From: Saccharothrix sp. NRRL B-16314
GTDB lineage: Bacteria > Actinomycetota > Actinomycetes > Mycobacteriales > Pseudonocardiaceae
Reading direction: 5' to 3'
Assembly: GCF_000716595.1 (NCBI RefSeq)
Contig: NZ_JNXC01000046.1
Coordinates: forward strand, 1-50,303
DNA length: 50,303 nucleotides
The notes below the pieces were generated by a model. It had not been told where the DNA came from. It did no database searches and was given only the letters and a program-made list of their open reading frames with translations. Positions within the stretch are counted from its first letter, which is position 1, and every line of letters starts with the position of its first letter. A program made the translations under genes and the position numbers. Positions 35,515 through 44,588 of the stretch are shown here, piece after piece.

Positions 35515-37278
35515 GTGTCGGAAGAACGTACTTCCACAGCCGCGACACTGCGCAGGCTGTGGCCGTACCTCAAACCCGTGCGCACACCGGTGGCGCTCGC
35601 GATGGCCGCCACCATGCTCGCGATGATGTGCGGGCTGGGCATCCCGCTGATCACCCAACAGATCGTGGACGGCCCGATCGCCGGCCGCGACCTCGACGCG
35701 TTGCCGCTGCTCATCGGCGTCGTCGCCCTGCTCGGCTGCGCCGAGGCGGCGCTGTTCTACGCCCGACGGAAGCTGATCGCCGGACCGGCGTCGGACGTCG
35801 AGGCGCGGATGCGGGCCGAGCTGTACCACCACCTGCAGGACCTCCAGGTGGCCTTCCACGACCGCTACCAGTCGGGGCAGCTGCTGTCCCGCGCCACCAC
35901 CGACCTGACCCAGGTGCGGCGGTTCGTCGGCTTCGCCGTCATCTTCCTGGTGGTCAACAGCCTGGTCGTGGTGGTCGGGCTCGGCGTGCTGTTCTGGCTC
36001 TCGCCGGTGCTCGGGCTGATCGTGCTGACCAGCACGCTGCCGCTGGTGGCGCTGTCGTACCTGTTCGAGTCGAAGTTCAAGGTCGTCGCCCGCCGGGCGC
36101 AGGACCAGTCCGGCGACCTGACCACCGTGGTCGAGGAGTCGGTGCTGGGCATCCGGGTGCTGAAGGCGTTCGGCCGCGGGCCTCACCTGTCCAAGCGGTT
36201 CCTCCGGCAGGCGCGGGAGCTGCGGGACACGGAACTGGCCAAGGTGCGGATCTTCGCCGGGCTGTGGGCGGTGCTGATCGTGCTGCCGGAGCTGGGCATC
36301 GCGGGCCAGCTCGCGTTCGGCTCGATCGGCATCGCGAACGGCACGGTCACCGTCGGCACGCTCGTCGCGGCCGTCACGGTCAGCGCCTACCTGCGCTGGC
36401 CGGTCGACTCGATCGGGTGGTTGTTGGCGGAGACGAACTCGACCGCGTCGGCGCTGGAGCGGTACTTCGAGGTGATCGACGCCGAGGTGACCGTGACCAG
36501 CCCGGCGGACCCGAAGCCCGTGGCCACGCCGGTGCTCGGGCACGTGCGGTTCGAGGGGGTGCGCTACCGGCACCCCGGCGCGGAGCACGAGGTGCTGCGC
36601 GGCGTCGACCTGGACATCCGGCCTGGCGAGACGGTGGCGCTGGTCGGCGCGACCGGCTCGGGCAAGACGACGGTCACCGCGCTGGTGCCGCGTCTGGCGG
36701 ACGTCACGGACGGGCGCGTCACGCTCGACGGCGTGGACGTGCGCGAGCTGGACCTGGCCGAGCTGCGCCGGGTCGTCGGCACGGCGTTCGAGGAGCCGAT
36801 CCTGTTCTCCGCGAGCGTCACCGAGAACGTGGCGCTCGGCGCGAAGGACGTGGGCGGGAAACGGGTCCGCGAGGCGTTGGAGGTGGCGCGGGCCGAGGAG
36901 TTCGTGGACGCCCTGCCGTGGGGCCTGGACACCCGGATCGGCGAGCAAGGGCTTTCCCTGTCCGGCGGCCAGCGGCAGCGGCTGGCGTTGGCGCGGGCGG
37001 TCGTCGGGCACCCGGCGGTGCTGGTGCTGGACGACCCGCTGTCCGCGTTGGACGTGCACACCGAGGCCGAGGTGGAGGCCGCGCTGCGCCGCGTGCTCAA
37101 GGGCGTGACGGCGCTGGTCGTCGCGCACCGGCCGAGCACCGTGCAGCTGGCCGACCGGGTGGCGATGCTCGTCGACGGCCGGATCGCGGCCACCGGCACC
37201 CACACGCAGCTGTTGGCGGACAACGAGGAGTACCGGAACCTGTTGTCCACTATGGAGGATGAGGAGGTGGCGGCGTGA
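35515..37278 (+). CDS. Heterodimeric ABC exporter, subunit with degenerate ATP site
   Basis: 587 aa: six-helix exporter domain (about 1-320) and ATPase domain. Walker A VGATGSGKT is normal and the signature LSGGQRQR is canonical. The residue after the Walker B Asp is Asp, not Glu (VLVLDDPLSALD), and the Q-loop reads AFEEPILFS with Glu in place of Gln. Such changes mark the degenerate half of heterodimeric exporters (LmrCD, TM287/288 type). The GTG at 35515 follows CCGGAGGGGG. Overlaps the partner gene by GTGA. Confidence 0.92.
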   Translation: MSEERTSTAATLRRLWPYLKPVRTPVALAMAATMLAMMCGLGIPLITQQIVDGPIAGRDLDALPLLIGVVALLGCAEAALFYARRKLIAGPASDVEARMRAELYHHLQDLQVAFHDRYQSGQLLSRATTDLTQVRRFVGFAVIFLVVNSLVVVVGLGVLFWLSPVLGLIVLTSTLPLVALSYLFESKFKVVARRAQDQSGDLTTVVEESVLGIRVLKAFGRGPHLSKRFLRQARELRDTELAKVRIFAGLWAVLIVLPELGIAGQLAFGSIGIANGTVTVGTLVAAVTVSAYLRWPVDSIGWLLAETNSTASALERYFEVIDAEVTVTSPADPKPVATPVLGHVRFEGVRYRHPGAEHEVLRGVDLDIRPGETVALVGATGSGKTTVTALVPRLADVTDGRVTLDGVDVRELDLAELRRVVGTAFEEPILFSASVTENVALGAKDVGGKRVREALEVARAEEFVDALPWGLDTRIGEQGLSLSGGQRQRLALARAVVGHPAVLVLDDPLSALDVHTEAEVEAALRRVLKGVTALVVAHRPSTVQLADRVAMLVDGRIAATGTHTQLLADNEEYRNLLSTMEDEEVAA

Positions 37279-39113
37279 CGACCACCGAGCCGACGGCGCA
37301 AGGCGAGGAGGAGTGGCGGGGCGTCGCCGCCGAGGACGTCGACGTGGACCACGCGACCGGGGTGAAGTTGCAGGCCCGGTCGCGGCGGCTGCTGGGCGAG
37401 CTGGTCCGCCCGCACACCAGGGCGGCGATCCTCGCGCTGGTGATCGTGGTGGCGGAGAACCTGGTCAACCTGTCCGGGCCGCTGCTGATCGCGGCGGCCA
37501 TCGACGCCGGGGTGCCCGCCGCGCTGGACGGCCGGCCGGACACCCTGGCGTGGTGCGTCGGCGGGTACGTGGTGGCGGCGATCACCGCGACGCTGCTGCG
37601 CTGGTCGTTCGTCCGGCTCACCGGCCGGATCGGCCAGGACATGCTGCTGGTGCTGCGGGAGCGCGTCTTCCGGCACGTGCAGCGGCTGTCCGTCTCGTTC
37701 CACGAGAAGTACACGTCCGGCAAGGTGATCTCCCGGCTGACCAGCGACGTCGACTCGTTGCAGGACCTCGTGGAGGAGGGCCTGGACGGGTTCTTCACGT
37801 CGATGCTGTCGCTGCTCGGCATCTCCGTGGTGCTGCTGTACCTGGACGTGCCGCTGGCGCTGGTGGTGCTGTCCGGGTTCCTGCCGCTGATCCTGCTCAC
37901 CCGCTGGTTCAACCGCCGCTCCGGCCACGCCTACCGCGGCACCCGCGGCGCGATCGCGAAGATCATCGTCCAGTTCGTGGAGACCATGAACGGCATCCGC
38001 GCGGTGCAGGCGTTCCGCCGCGAGCGCCGCAACGAGAAGATCATGGGCGAGCTGAACGGGCGGTTCCGCGACGCCAACACCGACGCGATGGGCGTGATGG
38101 CGGCGTTCACGTCGCTGGTGCGGGTGATCGGCAACCTGTCGCTGGCGGTGATCCTCGCCTGGGGCGCGCTGCGGGTCGCGGGCGGGCAGCTGGAGCTGGG
38201 CGTGCTGGCCGCGTTCACGCTGTACGTGCGGCGGTTCTACGACCCGTTCGACCAGCTCGCGATGTTCGCCAACGCCTACGCGTCGGCGACGGCGGCGCTG
38301 GAGAAGATCTCCGGCCTGCTGGAGGAACGGCCCGAGGTGCCCGAGCCGGAGGAGCCGACGCCGCTCGGCGACGTGCACGGGTCGGTGCGGTTCGACCACG
38401 TCGGGTTCCGGTACTCGGACACGACACCGGTGGTGCTGCCGACGTTCGACCTGGCCGTGCCCGCCGGGCAGACGGTGGCGCTGGTCGGCGCGACCGGCGC
38501 GGGCAAGACCACGCTGGCCAAGCTGGTCGCCCGGTTCTACGACCCGACGTCCGGCGCGGTGCTGCTGGACGGGGTCGACCTGCGGTCCGTGGCCGACGTC
38601 GACCTGCGGCGCGCGGTCGTCATGGTGACGCAGGAGAACTTCCTGTTCGACGGGTCGGTGGCGGAGAACATCGCGCTGGGCCGCCCGTCGGCGACGCGGG
38701 ACGAGATCGAGGCGGCGGCGCTGGCGGTCGGCGCGGACGGGTTCATCCGGGCGCTGCCCGAGGGCTACGACACCGACGTGCGCAAGCGCGGCGGGCGGCT
38801 CTCCGCCGGGCAGCGGCAGATGGTGGCGTTCGCGCGGGCGTTCCTGGCCGACCCGGCGGTGCTGGTGCTGGACGAGGCGACGTCCAGCCTGGACGTGCCG
38901 ACCGAGCGCGCGGTGCAGAGCGCGCTGGAGACCGTGCTGGCCGACCGGACGGCGTTCATCATCGCCCACCGGCTGTCGACGGTGATGATCGCCGACCGGG
39001 TGCTGGTGCTGGACGACGGCCGGGTGGTGGAGGACGGCACGCCCGACGAGCTGATCGGCGGGCGCGGCCGGTTCGCCGCCCTGCACACCGCCTGGCGGGA
39101 GTCCCTGGCGTGA
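37275..39113 (+). CDS. Heterodimeric ABC exporter, catalytic subunit
   Basis: 612 aa: exporter domain (about 35-345) and ATPase domain. Walker A VGATGAGKTTL, Q-loop VMVTQENFLFDG, Walker B LVLDEATSSLD with the catalytic Glu, and H-loop IIAHRLSTV are intact. Its signature is LSAGQRQM instead of LSGGQ. Paired with the preceding subunit this gives one good ATP site (this Walker B with the partner's LSGGQ) and one degenerate site. Transports probably drugs or lipids; substrate unknown. Ends just before a 15-bp tandem repeat. Confidence 0.92.
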   Translation: MTTTEPTAQGEEEWRGVAAEDVDVDHATGVKLQARSRRLLGELVRPHTRAAILALVIVVAENLVNLSGPLLIAAAIDAGVPAALDGRPDTLAWCVGGYVVAAITATLLRWSFVRLTGRIGQDMLLVLRERVFRHVQRLSVSFHEKYTSGKVISRLTSDVDSLQDLVEEGLDGFFTSMLSLLGISVVLLYLDVPLALVVLSGFLPLILLTRWFNRRSGHAYRGTRGAIAKIIVQFVETMNGIRAVQAFRRERRNEKIMGELNGRFRDANTDAMGVMAAFTSLVRVIGNLSLAVILAWGALRVAGGQLELGVLAAFTLYVRRFYDPFDQLAMFANAYASATAALEKISGLLEERPEVPEPEEPTPLGDVHGSVRFDHVGFRYSDTTPVVLPTFDLAVPAGQTVALVGATGAGKTTLAKLVARFYDPTSGAVLLDGVDLRSVADVDLRRAVVMVTQENFLFDGSVAENIALGRPSATRDEIEAAALAVGADGFIRALPEGYDTDVRKRGGRLSAGQRQMVAFARAFLADPAVLVLDEATSSLDVPTERAVQSALETVLADRTAFIIAHRLSTVMIADRVLVLDDGRVVEDGTPDELIGGRGRFAALHTAWRESLA

Positions 39114-39120
39114 CCGGTCG

Positions 39121-39180
39121 GGGCAGGAGTCGTCAGGGCAGGAGTCGTCAGGGCAGGAGTCGTCAGGGCAGGAGTCGTCA
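39121..39180. repeat. 15-bp tandem repeat, four copies
   Basis: GGGCAGGAGTCGTCA occurs four times without mismatch (39121, 39136, 39151, 39166), then decays (GAGCAGG). On the minus strand each unit begins with TGA and, as 15 is five codons, the TGA recurs in frame behind the stop of the downstream gene. Confidence 0.95.
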
Positions 39181-39825
39181 GAGCAGGGTGTTCAGCAGGA
39201 GGGAGAGCCAGGCGGCGAGGACACCCGCGACGACGCCGTAGGCGACCCACCGCCACACCGGCGTGTTGCGGGCCAGCCACACGGACGGTGCGATGCCGCC
39301 GACCACCAGGGCGTTCGCCAGCAGCGCGAGCCACTGGCTGGTCTCACCGAGGCCGACGGACAGGGTGAACACGGTGAACGTCACCACGGCGGCGGTGATC
39401 AGGGTGACGGTCAGGCCGGTGCCCCAGGGGGTTTCCTCCTCGGGCTCCGGCGCCTCCTGGCCGGCCTCCGCTTCCTCGACCGACTCCGGCCCGGTCCCGG
39501 CTTCGGCTCCGGCCTCGGCTTCGGACTCGGGGGGCGCGTCGACGACGACCAGCTCACCGGTCACGGGATCGGTGTACTCGACCGGCGTGCGCATGTCGGC
39601 GGCCAACCGGCCCGCCAACTGGCGCCCGCGCCTGGTCACGAGGGCGCTCGCGGCGCCGTCGGACGGCGTGTCGGTGCGCACCACCGCGTCCGCCACCTTC
39701 GCCCACTCGTGCAACGCGTCGGCGAGGCCTGCGCCGAGCGGGAGGGTGTGGGGGTCGACTTCCCGCTCGCCCGCGTCGTCGCGGCCCGCGAGCACGGCCT
39801 TGCCGTCCTGGACCCGCAGTTCCAC
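39178..39825 (-). CDS. DUF2537-like membrane protein
   Basis: 215 aa. An N-terminal cytoplasmic part (ELRVQDGKAVLAGRDDAGEREVDPHTLPLGAGLADALHEW) is followed by an acidic low-complexity linker (ESEAEAGAEAGTGPESVEEAEAG, about 98-130). Three membrane segments follow from about residue 135. Context matches the DUF2537 gene next to spoU in mycobacteria (recalled as Rv0882). Its stop TGA is the first triplet of the tandem repeat. Function unknown. Confidence 0.75.
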   Translation of the reverse strand: MELRVQDGKAVLAGRDDAGEREVDPHTLPLGAGLADALHEWAKVADAVVRTDTPSDGAASALVTRRGRQLAGRLAADMRTPVEYTDPVTGELVVVDAPPESEAEAGAEAGTGPESVEEAEAGQEAPEPEEETPWGTGLTVTLITAAVVTFTVFTLSVGLGETSQWLALLANALVVGGIAPSVWLARNTPVWRWVAYGVVAGVLAAWLSLLLNTLL

Positions 39826-39860
39826 CTACGTCCTCCTCTGCTCGGTCAGAACCTAGCGGC

Positions 39861-40637
39861 TCAAACGATCGCGTAGAAGGCGATCGCGGCGGCCGTCGCC
39901 ACGTTCAGCGAGTCCACCCCGCCCGCCATGGGGATGCGGACGGCCACGTCGGCCGCCGCGATGGTCTCCTCGGTGAGCCCCGGACCCTCCGAACCGAGCA
40001 GCACGGCGACCTTCCGCCCGCGCAGCCCGGCGTCGGCCAAGCCGGTCGCGTCCGCGCGCGGCGTGAGGGCGGCGACCGTGAAACCGTTGTGGCGCAGCAG
40101 TTCGAAGCCCTCGGCTAGGTCCGGCACCGACGCGAACGGCACGCGCAGCACGTGACCCATCGAGACGCGGACGCTGCGCCGGTACAGCGGGTCGCTGCAC
40201 CCCGGGCCCAGCAGCACGCCGTCGATGCCGAGCGCGGCGGCGTTGCGGAACAACGAGCCGAGGTTCTCGTGGTCACCGACGCCTTCCAGCACGGCCAGCC
40301 GGCGGGACGACGCGACGAGCCCGGCGAGGTCCGGTTGCGGTGCGCGGTCGGCGGCGGCCAGCACGCCCCGGTTGAGGTGGAACCCGACCACCTCGGCCAT
40401 GACCTCGGCGGACGTGACGTACGCGGGGGCGGGGAGTTCGCCCAGCGCTTCCACGCGGCGGCGCACGCCGAGCAGCGCGCGCACCGGGAAGGGCGAGTCG
40501 AGGAGGCGTTCGACGACCACCACGCCCTCGGCGATCACCAGTCCCCGTCCGCCGGGGCGGTCCGGCCGGCGGTCTGCCGTCGACAGGTCCCGGAAGTCGT
40601 CCAGCCGGGGGTCGGCCGGATCGTCGATCTCGATCAC
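39861..40637 (-). CDS. SpoU/TrmH-family RNA 2'-O-methyltransferase
   Basis: 258 aa from the GTG at 40637 (VIEIDDPADPRLDDFRDLS). A SPOUT-class knotted methyltransferase with an N-terminal substrate-binding domain. Motif 1 NLGSLFRNAAALGIDGVLL, motif 2 VLLGSEGPGLT, and motif 3 RIPMAGGVDSLNVATAAAIAFY form the AdoMet knot. The target (23S rRNA or tRNA) is not clear. The frame extends upstream to 40694, but the extra residues lie over divergent regulatory repeats. Confidence 0.9.
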   Translation of the reverse strand: MIEIDDPADPRLDDFRDLSTADRRPDRPGGRGLVIAEGVVVVERLLDSPFPVRALLGVRRRVEALGELPAPAYVTSAEVMAEVVGFHLNRGVLAAADRAPQPDLAGLVASSRRLAVLEGVGDHENLGSLFRNAAALGIDGVLLGPGCSDPLYRRSVRVSMGHVLRVPFASVPDLAEGFELLRHNGFTVAALTPRADATGLADAGLRGRKVAVLLGSEGPGLTEETIAAADVAVRIPMAGGVDSLNVATAAAIAFYAIV

Positions 40638-40660
40638 AGGTGAAGTGTCCCACACGGCGA

Positions 40661-40696
40661 TAACCAGCACGTTCTCGCTGATTGTTACCAGCACGT
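40661..40696. promoter_or_regulatory. Direct repeat TWACCAGCACGT in the spoU/GCS spacer
   Basis: TAACCAGCACGT (40661-40672) and TTACCAGCACGT (40685-40696) are 24 bases apart, two to three helical turns. They lie upstream of both divergent genes. Confidence 0.45.
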
Positions 40697-40798
40697 GACA
40701 GAGAGCACCGATTTGGACGCTGGCGGGCCGGTAATTGCTGTGTCACGGTTGGCCTCCGCTAAGCCCGCCGGAGCAGCCCTTACCGATTGGGAGGCGGC

Positions 40799-42298
40799 AT
40801 GGGTACGGATGTGTCCAGTCGGACGTTCACCAGAGAGGACCGCCAGCGCTACCGCGAGCGCATGCAGCGGTGCATGGACGCCCTGGGAACCATGCTGGTG
40901 GAGGAGAGCTTCTCCTTCCCCCGACAGCAGATGGGGCTGGAGATAGAGCTGAACCTGGTCGACGGCGCCTGCCGGCCCGCGATGGCCAACTCCGAGGTGC
41001 TGGAGAAGATCGACGACCCGTCGTTCACGCTGGAACTGGGTCAGCACAACCTGGAGGTCAACGTCCCGCCGCGCGAGCTGGCCGGGAACGAGACGCTCGA
41101 CCTGGAGCGGGAGCTGGTCTCCACGCTGGCGTCGGCCGACGACAAGGCGCACGACGCCGGGACGTCGATCGTGATGATCGGGGTGCTGCCGACGTTGCGG
41201 CAGGAGCACTTCGAGCGGCGGTGGCTGTCGCAGCAGGCGCGGTACACGACGTTGAACGACCAGATCCTCGCGGCGCGCGGTGAAGAGGTCGTGCTGTCCA
41301 TGGAAGGCGCGCCGCTGCCGGGCCGGGCGGGCGAGAAGCTGTCCAGCTACGCGGAATCCATCATGCCGGAGGCGGCGTGCACGTCCGTGCAGCTGCACTT
41401 GCAGGTCGCGCCGGACGACTTCGCGGCGCACTGGAACGTGGCGCAGGCGTTGGCCGGGGTGCAGGTGGCGATCGCGGCGAACTCGCCGTTCCTGCTCGGG
41501 CGGGCGCTGTGGCACGAAACCCGGATACCGCTGTTCCTCCAGGCGACGGACACCCGCACGCAGGAGCTGAAGAACCAGGGCGTCCGGCCGCGGGTGTGGT
41601 TCGGCGAGCGGTGGATCACGTCGATCTTCGACCTGTTCGAGGAGAACGTGCGGTACTTCCCGGCGTTGCTGCCGGAGACCGGTGACGAGGACCCGTTGGA
41701 CGTGCTCGGGTCGGGCGGCACACCGTCGTTGACCGAGTTGCGGCTGCACAACGGGACCGTGTGGCGGTGGAACCGGCCGGTGTACGACGTGGTCGACGGC
41801 GTGCCGCACCTGCGGGTGGAGAACCGGGTGCTGCCGGCCGGGCCGACGGTGCTCGACACGATGGCCAACGCCGCGTTCTTCTACGGCGCCCAGCGGGCCC
41901 TCACCACCCTGGAACGTCCTTTGTGGACACAAATGTCGTTCCACGCGGCGGAGGAGAACCTGTACGCCGGCTCACGGCACGGCATGGGCGCGCAGCTCTA
42001 CTGGCCGGGCATCGGCTGGGTGCCACCGGACGAACTGGTCCTCCGCCGACTCCTGCCGCTCGCCCATGACGGGCTGCGCGCGTGCGGCGTGTCCGACGCG
42101 GCGCGCGAACGCTACCTCGGGGTGATCGAGGCGCGGTGCCTGGCGCGGCGCACGGGGTCGCAGTGGCAGCGCGACACGGTGGCGCTGCTGGAGGAGCGGG
42201 GGGCCGACCGGGACACCGCCCTGAGAGCCATGCTCGAGCAGTACGTCGAGCTGTCGCACGCCGGCGAACCCGTCCACACCTGGCCCGTGGGCTTGTAA
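40799..42298 (+). CDS. Glutamate-cysteine ligase family protein (GCS2-like)
   Basis: 499 aa. ATP-dependent carboxylate-amine ligase of the GCS2/YbdK superfamily: QMGLEIELNLVD near residue 40 (Mg-ATP Glu residues), LELGQHNLEVNVPPREL, SVQLHLQVAPDDFAAHWN, ANSPFLLGRALWHETRIP, LRVENRVLPAGPT. Actinobacteria use such enzymes in thiol or ergothioneine pathways (EgtA is one member), but this longer group is uncharacterised and no egtBCD lies nearby. The ATG at 40799 follows GGGAGG. It is followed by a terminator. Confidence 0.85.
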   Translation: MGTDVSSRTFTREDRQRYRERMQRCMDALGTMLVEESFSFPRQQMGLEIELNLVDGACRPAMANSEVLEKIDDPSFTLELGQHNLEVNVPPRELAGNETLDLERELVSTLASADDKAHDAGTSIVMIGVLPTLRQEHFERRWLSQQARYTTLNDQILAARGEEVVLSMEGAPLPGRAGEKLSSYAESIMPEAACTSVQLHLQVAPDDFAAHWNVAQALAGVQVAIAANSPFLLGRALWHETRIPLFLQATDTRTQELKNQGVRPRVWFGERWITSIFDLFEENVRYFPALLPETGDEDPLDVLGSGGTPSLTELRLHNGTVWRWNRPVYDVVDGVPHLRVENRVLPAGPTVLDTMANAAFFYGAQRALTTLERPLWTQMSFHAAEENLYAGSRHGMGAQLYWPGIGWVPPDELVLRRLLPLAHDGLRACGVSDAARERYLGVIEARCLARRTGSQWQRDTVALLEERGADRDTALRAMLEQYVELSHAGEPVHTWPVGL

Positions 42299-42309
42299 CC
42301 CGCTCGTCA

Positions 42310-42338
42310 GCCCGCCGCGCTGTCGAGGCGCGGCGGGC
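42310..42338 (+). terminator. Terminator after the ligase gene
   Basis: Perfect 11-nt arms (42310-42320, 42328-42338; GCCCGCCGCGC/GCGCGGCGGGC) with a 7-base loop, 12 bases after the stop. Confidence 0.75.
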
Positions 42339-42390
42339 ACGTCCGGGGTCGTGGTGGCGTGGCGTGCTGCCGTGGAGGGCGGGACGCCGG

Positions 42391-42801
42391 TCAGCGGCGG
42401 CGGCCGGCTTTCAGGGGCGCGACGTCGGCGCCGTCGTGCGAACTGCGGCACTCGTCCGGCGTGACCGCCTCCACCGCGAGGGTCAACATGCCCTTCACGC
42501 CGGTGTAGATGCTCTCGCCCGCGGACGCGAGGGAGGCGTGCACCCGGTTCGAGTCGGAGAAGTCCCGCTCGTCCTTGGCCCGCTTCTTCCCGGCCTCCTC
42601 GGGTTTCGTCGCGCTCCGCAGGTTGACCTCCAGCCACGCCGCGACCTCGGTCGGGGTGGTCAGGACCTCTTCCGGCGTCCGCTCCAGGCGCTCCTGGCGC
42701 GGGGAGGCGTGGTCGAGCGACGTGTGCTCCACATAGGCGTGCCAATGTGTGTTGCGCAGTGACCACGTCTGCTCGATCGGCCAGTCCTCCTCGGTGCCCA
42801 T
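42391..42801 (-). CDS. Hypothetical protein
   Basis: 136 aa (MGTEEDWPIEQTWSLRNTHWHAYVEHTSLDH...), mixed helix and charged sequence (NLRSATKPEEAGKKRAKDERDFSD) with a basic end (LKAGRRR). Not recognised. The ATG at 42801 lies 4 bases after the ABC-F stop, so the two are probably cotranscribed. Confidence 0.65.
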   Translation of the reverse strand: MGTEEDWPIEQTWSLRNTHWHAYVEHTSLDHASPRQERLERTPEEVLTTPTEVAAWLEVNLRSATKPEEAGKKRAKDERDFSDSNRVHASLASAGESIYTGVKGMLTLAVEAVTPDECRSSHDGADVAPLKAGRRR

Positions 42802-42805
42802 GCGC

Positions 42806-44416
42806 CTATCTTGCCAGGCTCCGCACGTCCAAGGTGTGGTCAACCCCCACGGCGGAGGCCAACCGCCGGTCGTGGGTCACCAGCAGCAGCGTGCCCCCGT
42901 AGTCCTCCAGCGCCTGTTCGAGTTGTTCGATCGCGGCCAGGTCGAGGTGGTTGGTCGGCTCGTCCAGCACCAGGCACGTCGTGCCCCTGGCCTGGAGCAC
43001 GGCCAGCCCCGCCCTGGTCCGCTCGCCCGGCGACAGCGAACGCGCGGGCCGCAGCACGGCGTCCGCCCCGACGCGGAACTTCGCCAGCAACGTCCGCGCC
43101 TCCACCTCCGCGAGGCCGGTCTGGGCGGTCACGACTTCCAGCACGGACTCGGGCACGGCGAAGTCGGCGCGCACCTGGTCCACCTCGCCCACCACCACCG
43201 CCGGCCCCTGGGCGCGATCGCCCGCGTCGAGCGGCAGACGCCCCAGCAGGGCTCCGAGCAGCGTGGACTTGCCGGAACCGTTGGGCCCGGTGATCCGCCA
43301 CCGCTCCCCCGCGCCGACGGTGAGGTCGATCGGCCCGAGCGTCACGTCACCGCGGCTCACCACCGCGCCGCGCAACGTGAACGCGACCTGGCTGCCCCGT
43401 CCCGCGCTCGGCAGCGTCAACCGCAGCTCCCACGGCTCGCGCGGCTCCTCGACCTCCTCCAGCCTGGCCAGCTGACGGTCCACAATGGACGCCTTGGCGG
43501 TCAGGTTCTCCGCGCCCTGCTTGCGGAAGAACTTGATGAACTTGTCGCTCTCGTCCGACTTCGCGTTGCGCCGCACGCCCTGCCGCGACCACTCCCGCGT
43601 CTGCCGGGCCCGCTGCGTCAACGTGTCGCGCTTCGCCGCGTACGCCTCGTAATCCTCCTGCGCCCGCCGCCGCGCGTTGGCCTGCTCCTGGAGGTAGGCC
43701 TCCCACCCGCCGCCGAACACGGTCACGCCGTGGCTGAACTCGTCCAGCTCGGCGATCGCGGTCGCGGTGCGGGCCAGGAACTCGCGGTCGTGGCTGACCA
43801 GGACCATGCCGGCGGTGCTGCGCAGGACGTGCGATTCGAGCAGGTCCAGCCCGTGCAGGTCGAGGTCGTTCGTCGGCTCGTCCAGCAGCAGCACGTCGGC
43901 CGTGGTCAGCAGCACGGCGGCGAGCCGGAGCCGCGCCGACTGGCCACCGGACAGCTCACCGGAGCCGCGTTCGTCCAGCAGGGTCGCGGGCAGGCCGAGC
44001 CGGTCGCACACCTCGTCGGCGCGTTCGGTGAAGTCGGCGGCGCCGGACGCGGTCCACAGGTCGAACGCCCGCGCGTAGGCGTCCTCGGCTCCCGGCGTGC
44101 CGTCGGTCAGGGCCTGCGTGGCGCGCTCGAACTCGTGGACGGCGGACGCGACGCCGGTCCGACGGGCCAGGTGGTCCCGCAACGATTCACCGGGCCGGAT
44201 GTCGGTTTCCTGGGTCAGGTGGGCGACCACCCCGCGCGCGGTGACGGTGCCCGTTTCCGGTGTCAGCTCACCCGCCAGCACCCGCAGCAGGGTCGACTTG
44301 CCGACGCCGTTCGGCGCGACCAGGCCTACGCGTTCACCTGCGGGAACATCGAGATCCACCTCCGAGAGCACGATCCGGGGACCGAAGGACAGCGTCACGT
44401 TCCTGGCTGTCAACAC
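42806..44416 (-). CDS. ABC-F family ATPase
   Basis: 536 aa, two ATPase domains without membrane segments. Domain 1: VAPNGVGKSTLL (about 34), LSGGQSARLRLA, LLLDEPTNDLDLHGLD. Linker with basic helices (about 250-310, RQTREWSRQGVRRNAKSDESDKFIKF). Domain 2: ITGPNGSGKSTLLG, SLSPGERTRAGLA, LVLDEPTNHLD. ABC-F proteins act on the ribosome, either as resistance factors (displacing antibiotics) or as translation factors. The group is unassigned here. Start is the GTG at 44416 (GTGTTGACAGCC); a hairpin lies upstream. Confidence 0.9.
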   Translation of the reverse strand: MLTARNVTLSFGPRIVLSEVDLDVPAGERVGLVAPNGVGKSTLLRVLAGELTPETGTVTARGVVAHLTQETDIRPGESLRDHLARRTGVASAVHEFERATQALTDGTPGAEDAYARAFDLWTASGAADFTERADEVCDRLGLPATLLDERGSGELSGGQSARLRLAAVLLTTADVLLLDEPTNDLDLHGLDLLESHVLRSTAGMVLVSHDREFLARTATAIAELDEFSHGVTVFGGGWEAYLQEQANARRRAQEDYEAYAAKRDTLTQRARQTREWSRQGVRRNAKSDESDKFIKFFRKQGAENLTAKASIVDRQLARLEEVEEPREPWELRLTLPSAGRGSQVAFTLRGAVVSRGDVTLGPIDLTVGAGERWRITGPNGSGKSTLLGALLGRLPLDAGDRAQGPAVVVGEVDQVRADFAVPESVLEVVTAQTGLAEVEARTLLAKFRVGADAVLRPARSLSPGERTRAGLAVLQARGTTCLVLDEPTNHLDLAAIEQLEQALEDYGGTLLLVTHDRRLASAVGVDHTLDVRSLAR

Positions 44417-44480
44417 GGTCCGATCGTGACAGGACCGCCCGCGGACGGCATCCCGTTTTCCGGTCTCGTCCCGGGCGCGA

Positions 44481-44524
44481 CGAGGCCCCGCCTCCCGGTG
44501 GTACGGCCGGGAGGCGGGGCCTCG
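44481..44524 (-). terminator. Hairpin after the fetB-like gene
   Basis: Perfect 18-nt arms (44481-44498, 44507-44524) with an 8-base loop. It lies 46 bases beyond the fetB-like stop, and upstream of the ABC-F start. There is no T-run on the minus strand. Confidence 0.75.
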
Positions 44525-44569
44525 TCTGTTCCCGAACTGACTGCCGCTCCCACCACGAAGCGACGAGAC

Positions 44570-44588
44570 TTAGGTTAGCCTAACTTCT
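44570..44588. promoter_or_regulatory. IdeR/DtxR-type iron box
   Basis: TTAGGTTAGCCTAACTTCT matches the IdeR/DtxR consensus TWAGGTTAGSCTAACCTWA at 16 of 19 positions, with a perfect centre. It overlaps the last codons and TAA stop of the fetB-like gene. Confidence 0.8.

Noticed and set aside
39121..39180. CRISPR-like array
   Set aside because: Units are 15 bp, contiguous and without spacers; no cas genes nearby.
44570..44588. Iron box as promoter element of the fetB-like gene itself
   Set aside because: It is at the 3' end of that gene, not upstream of its start at 45334.
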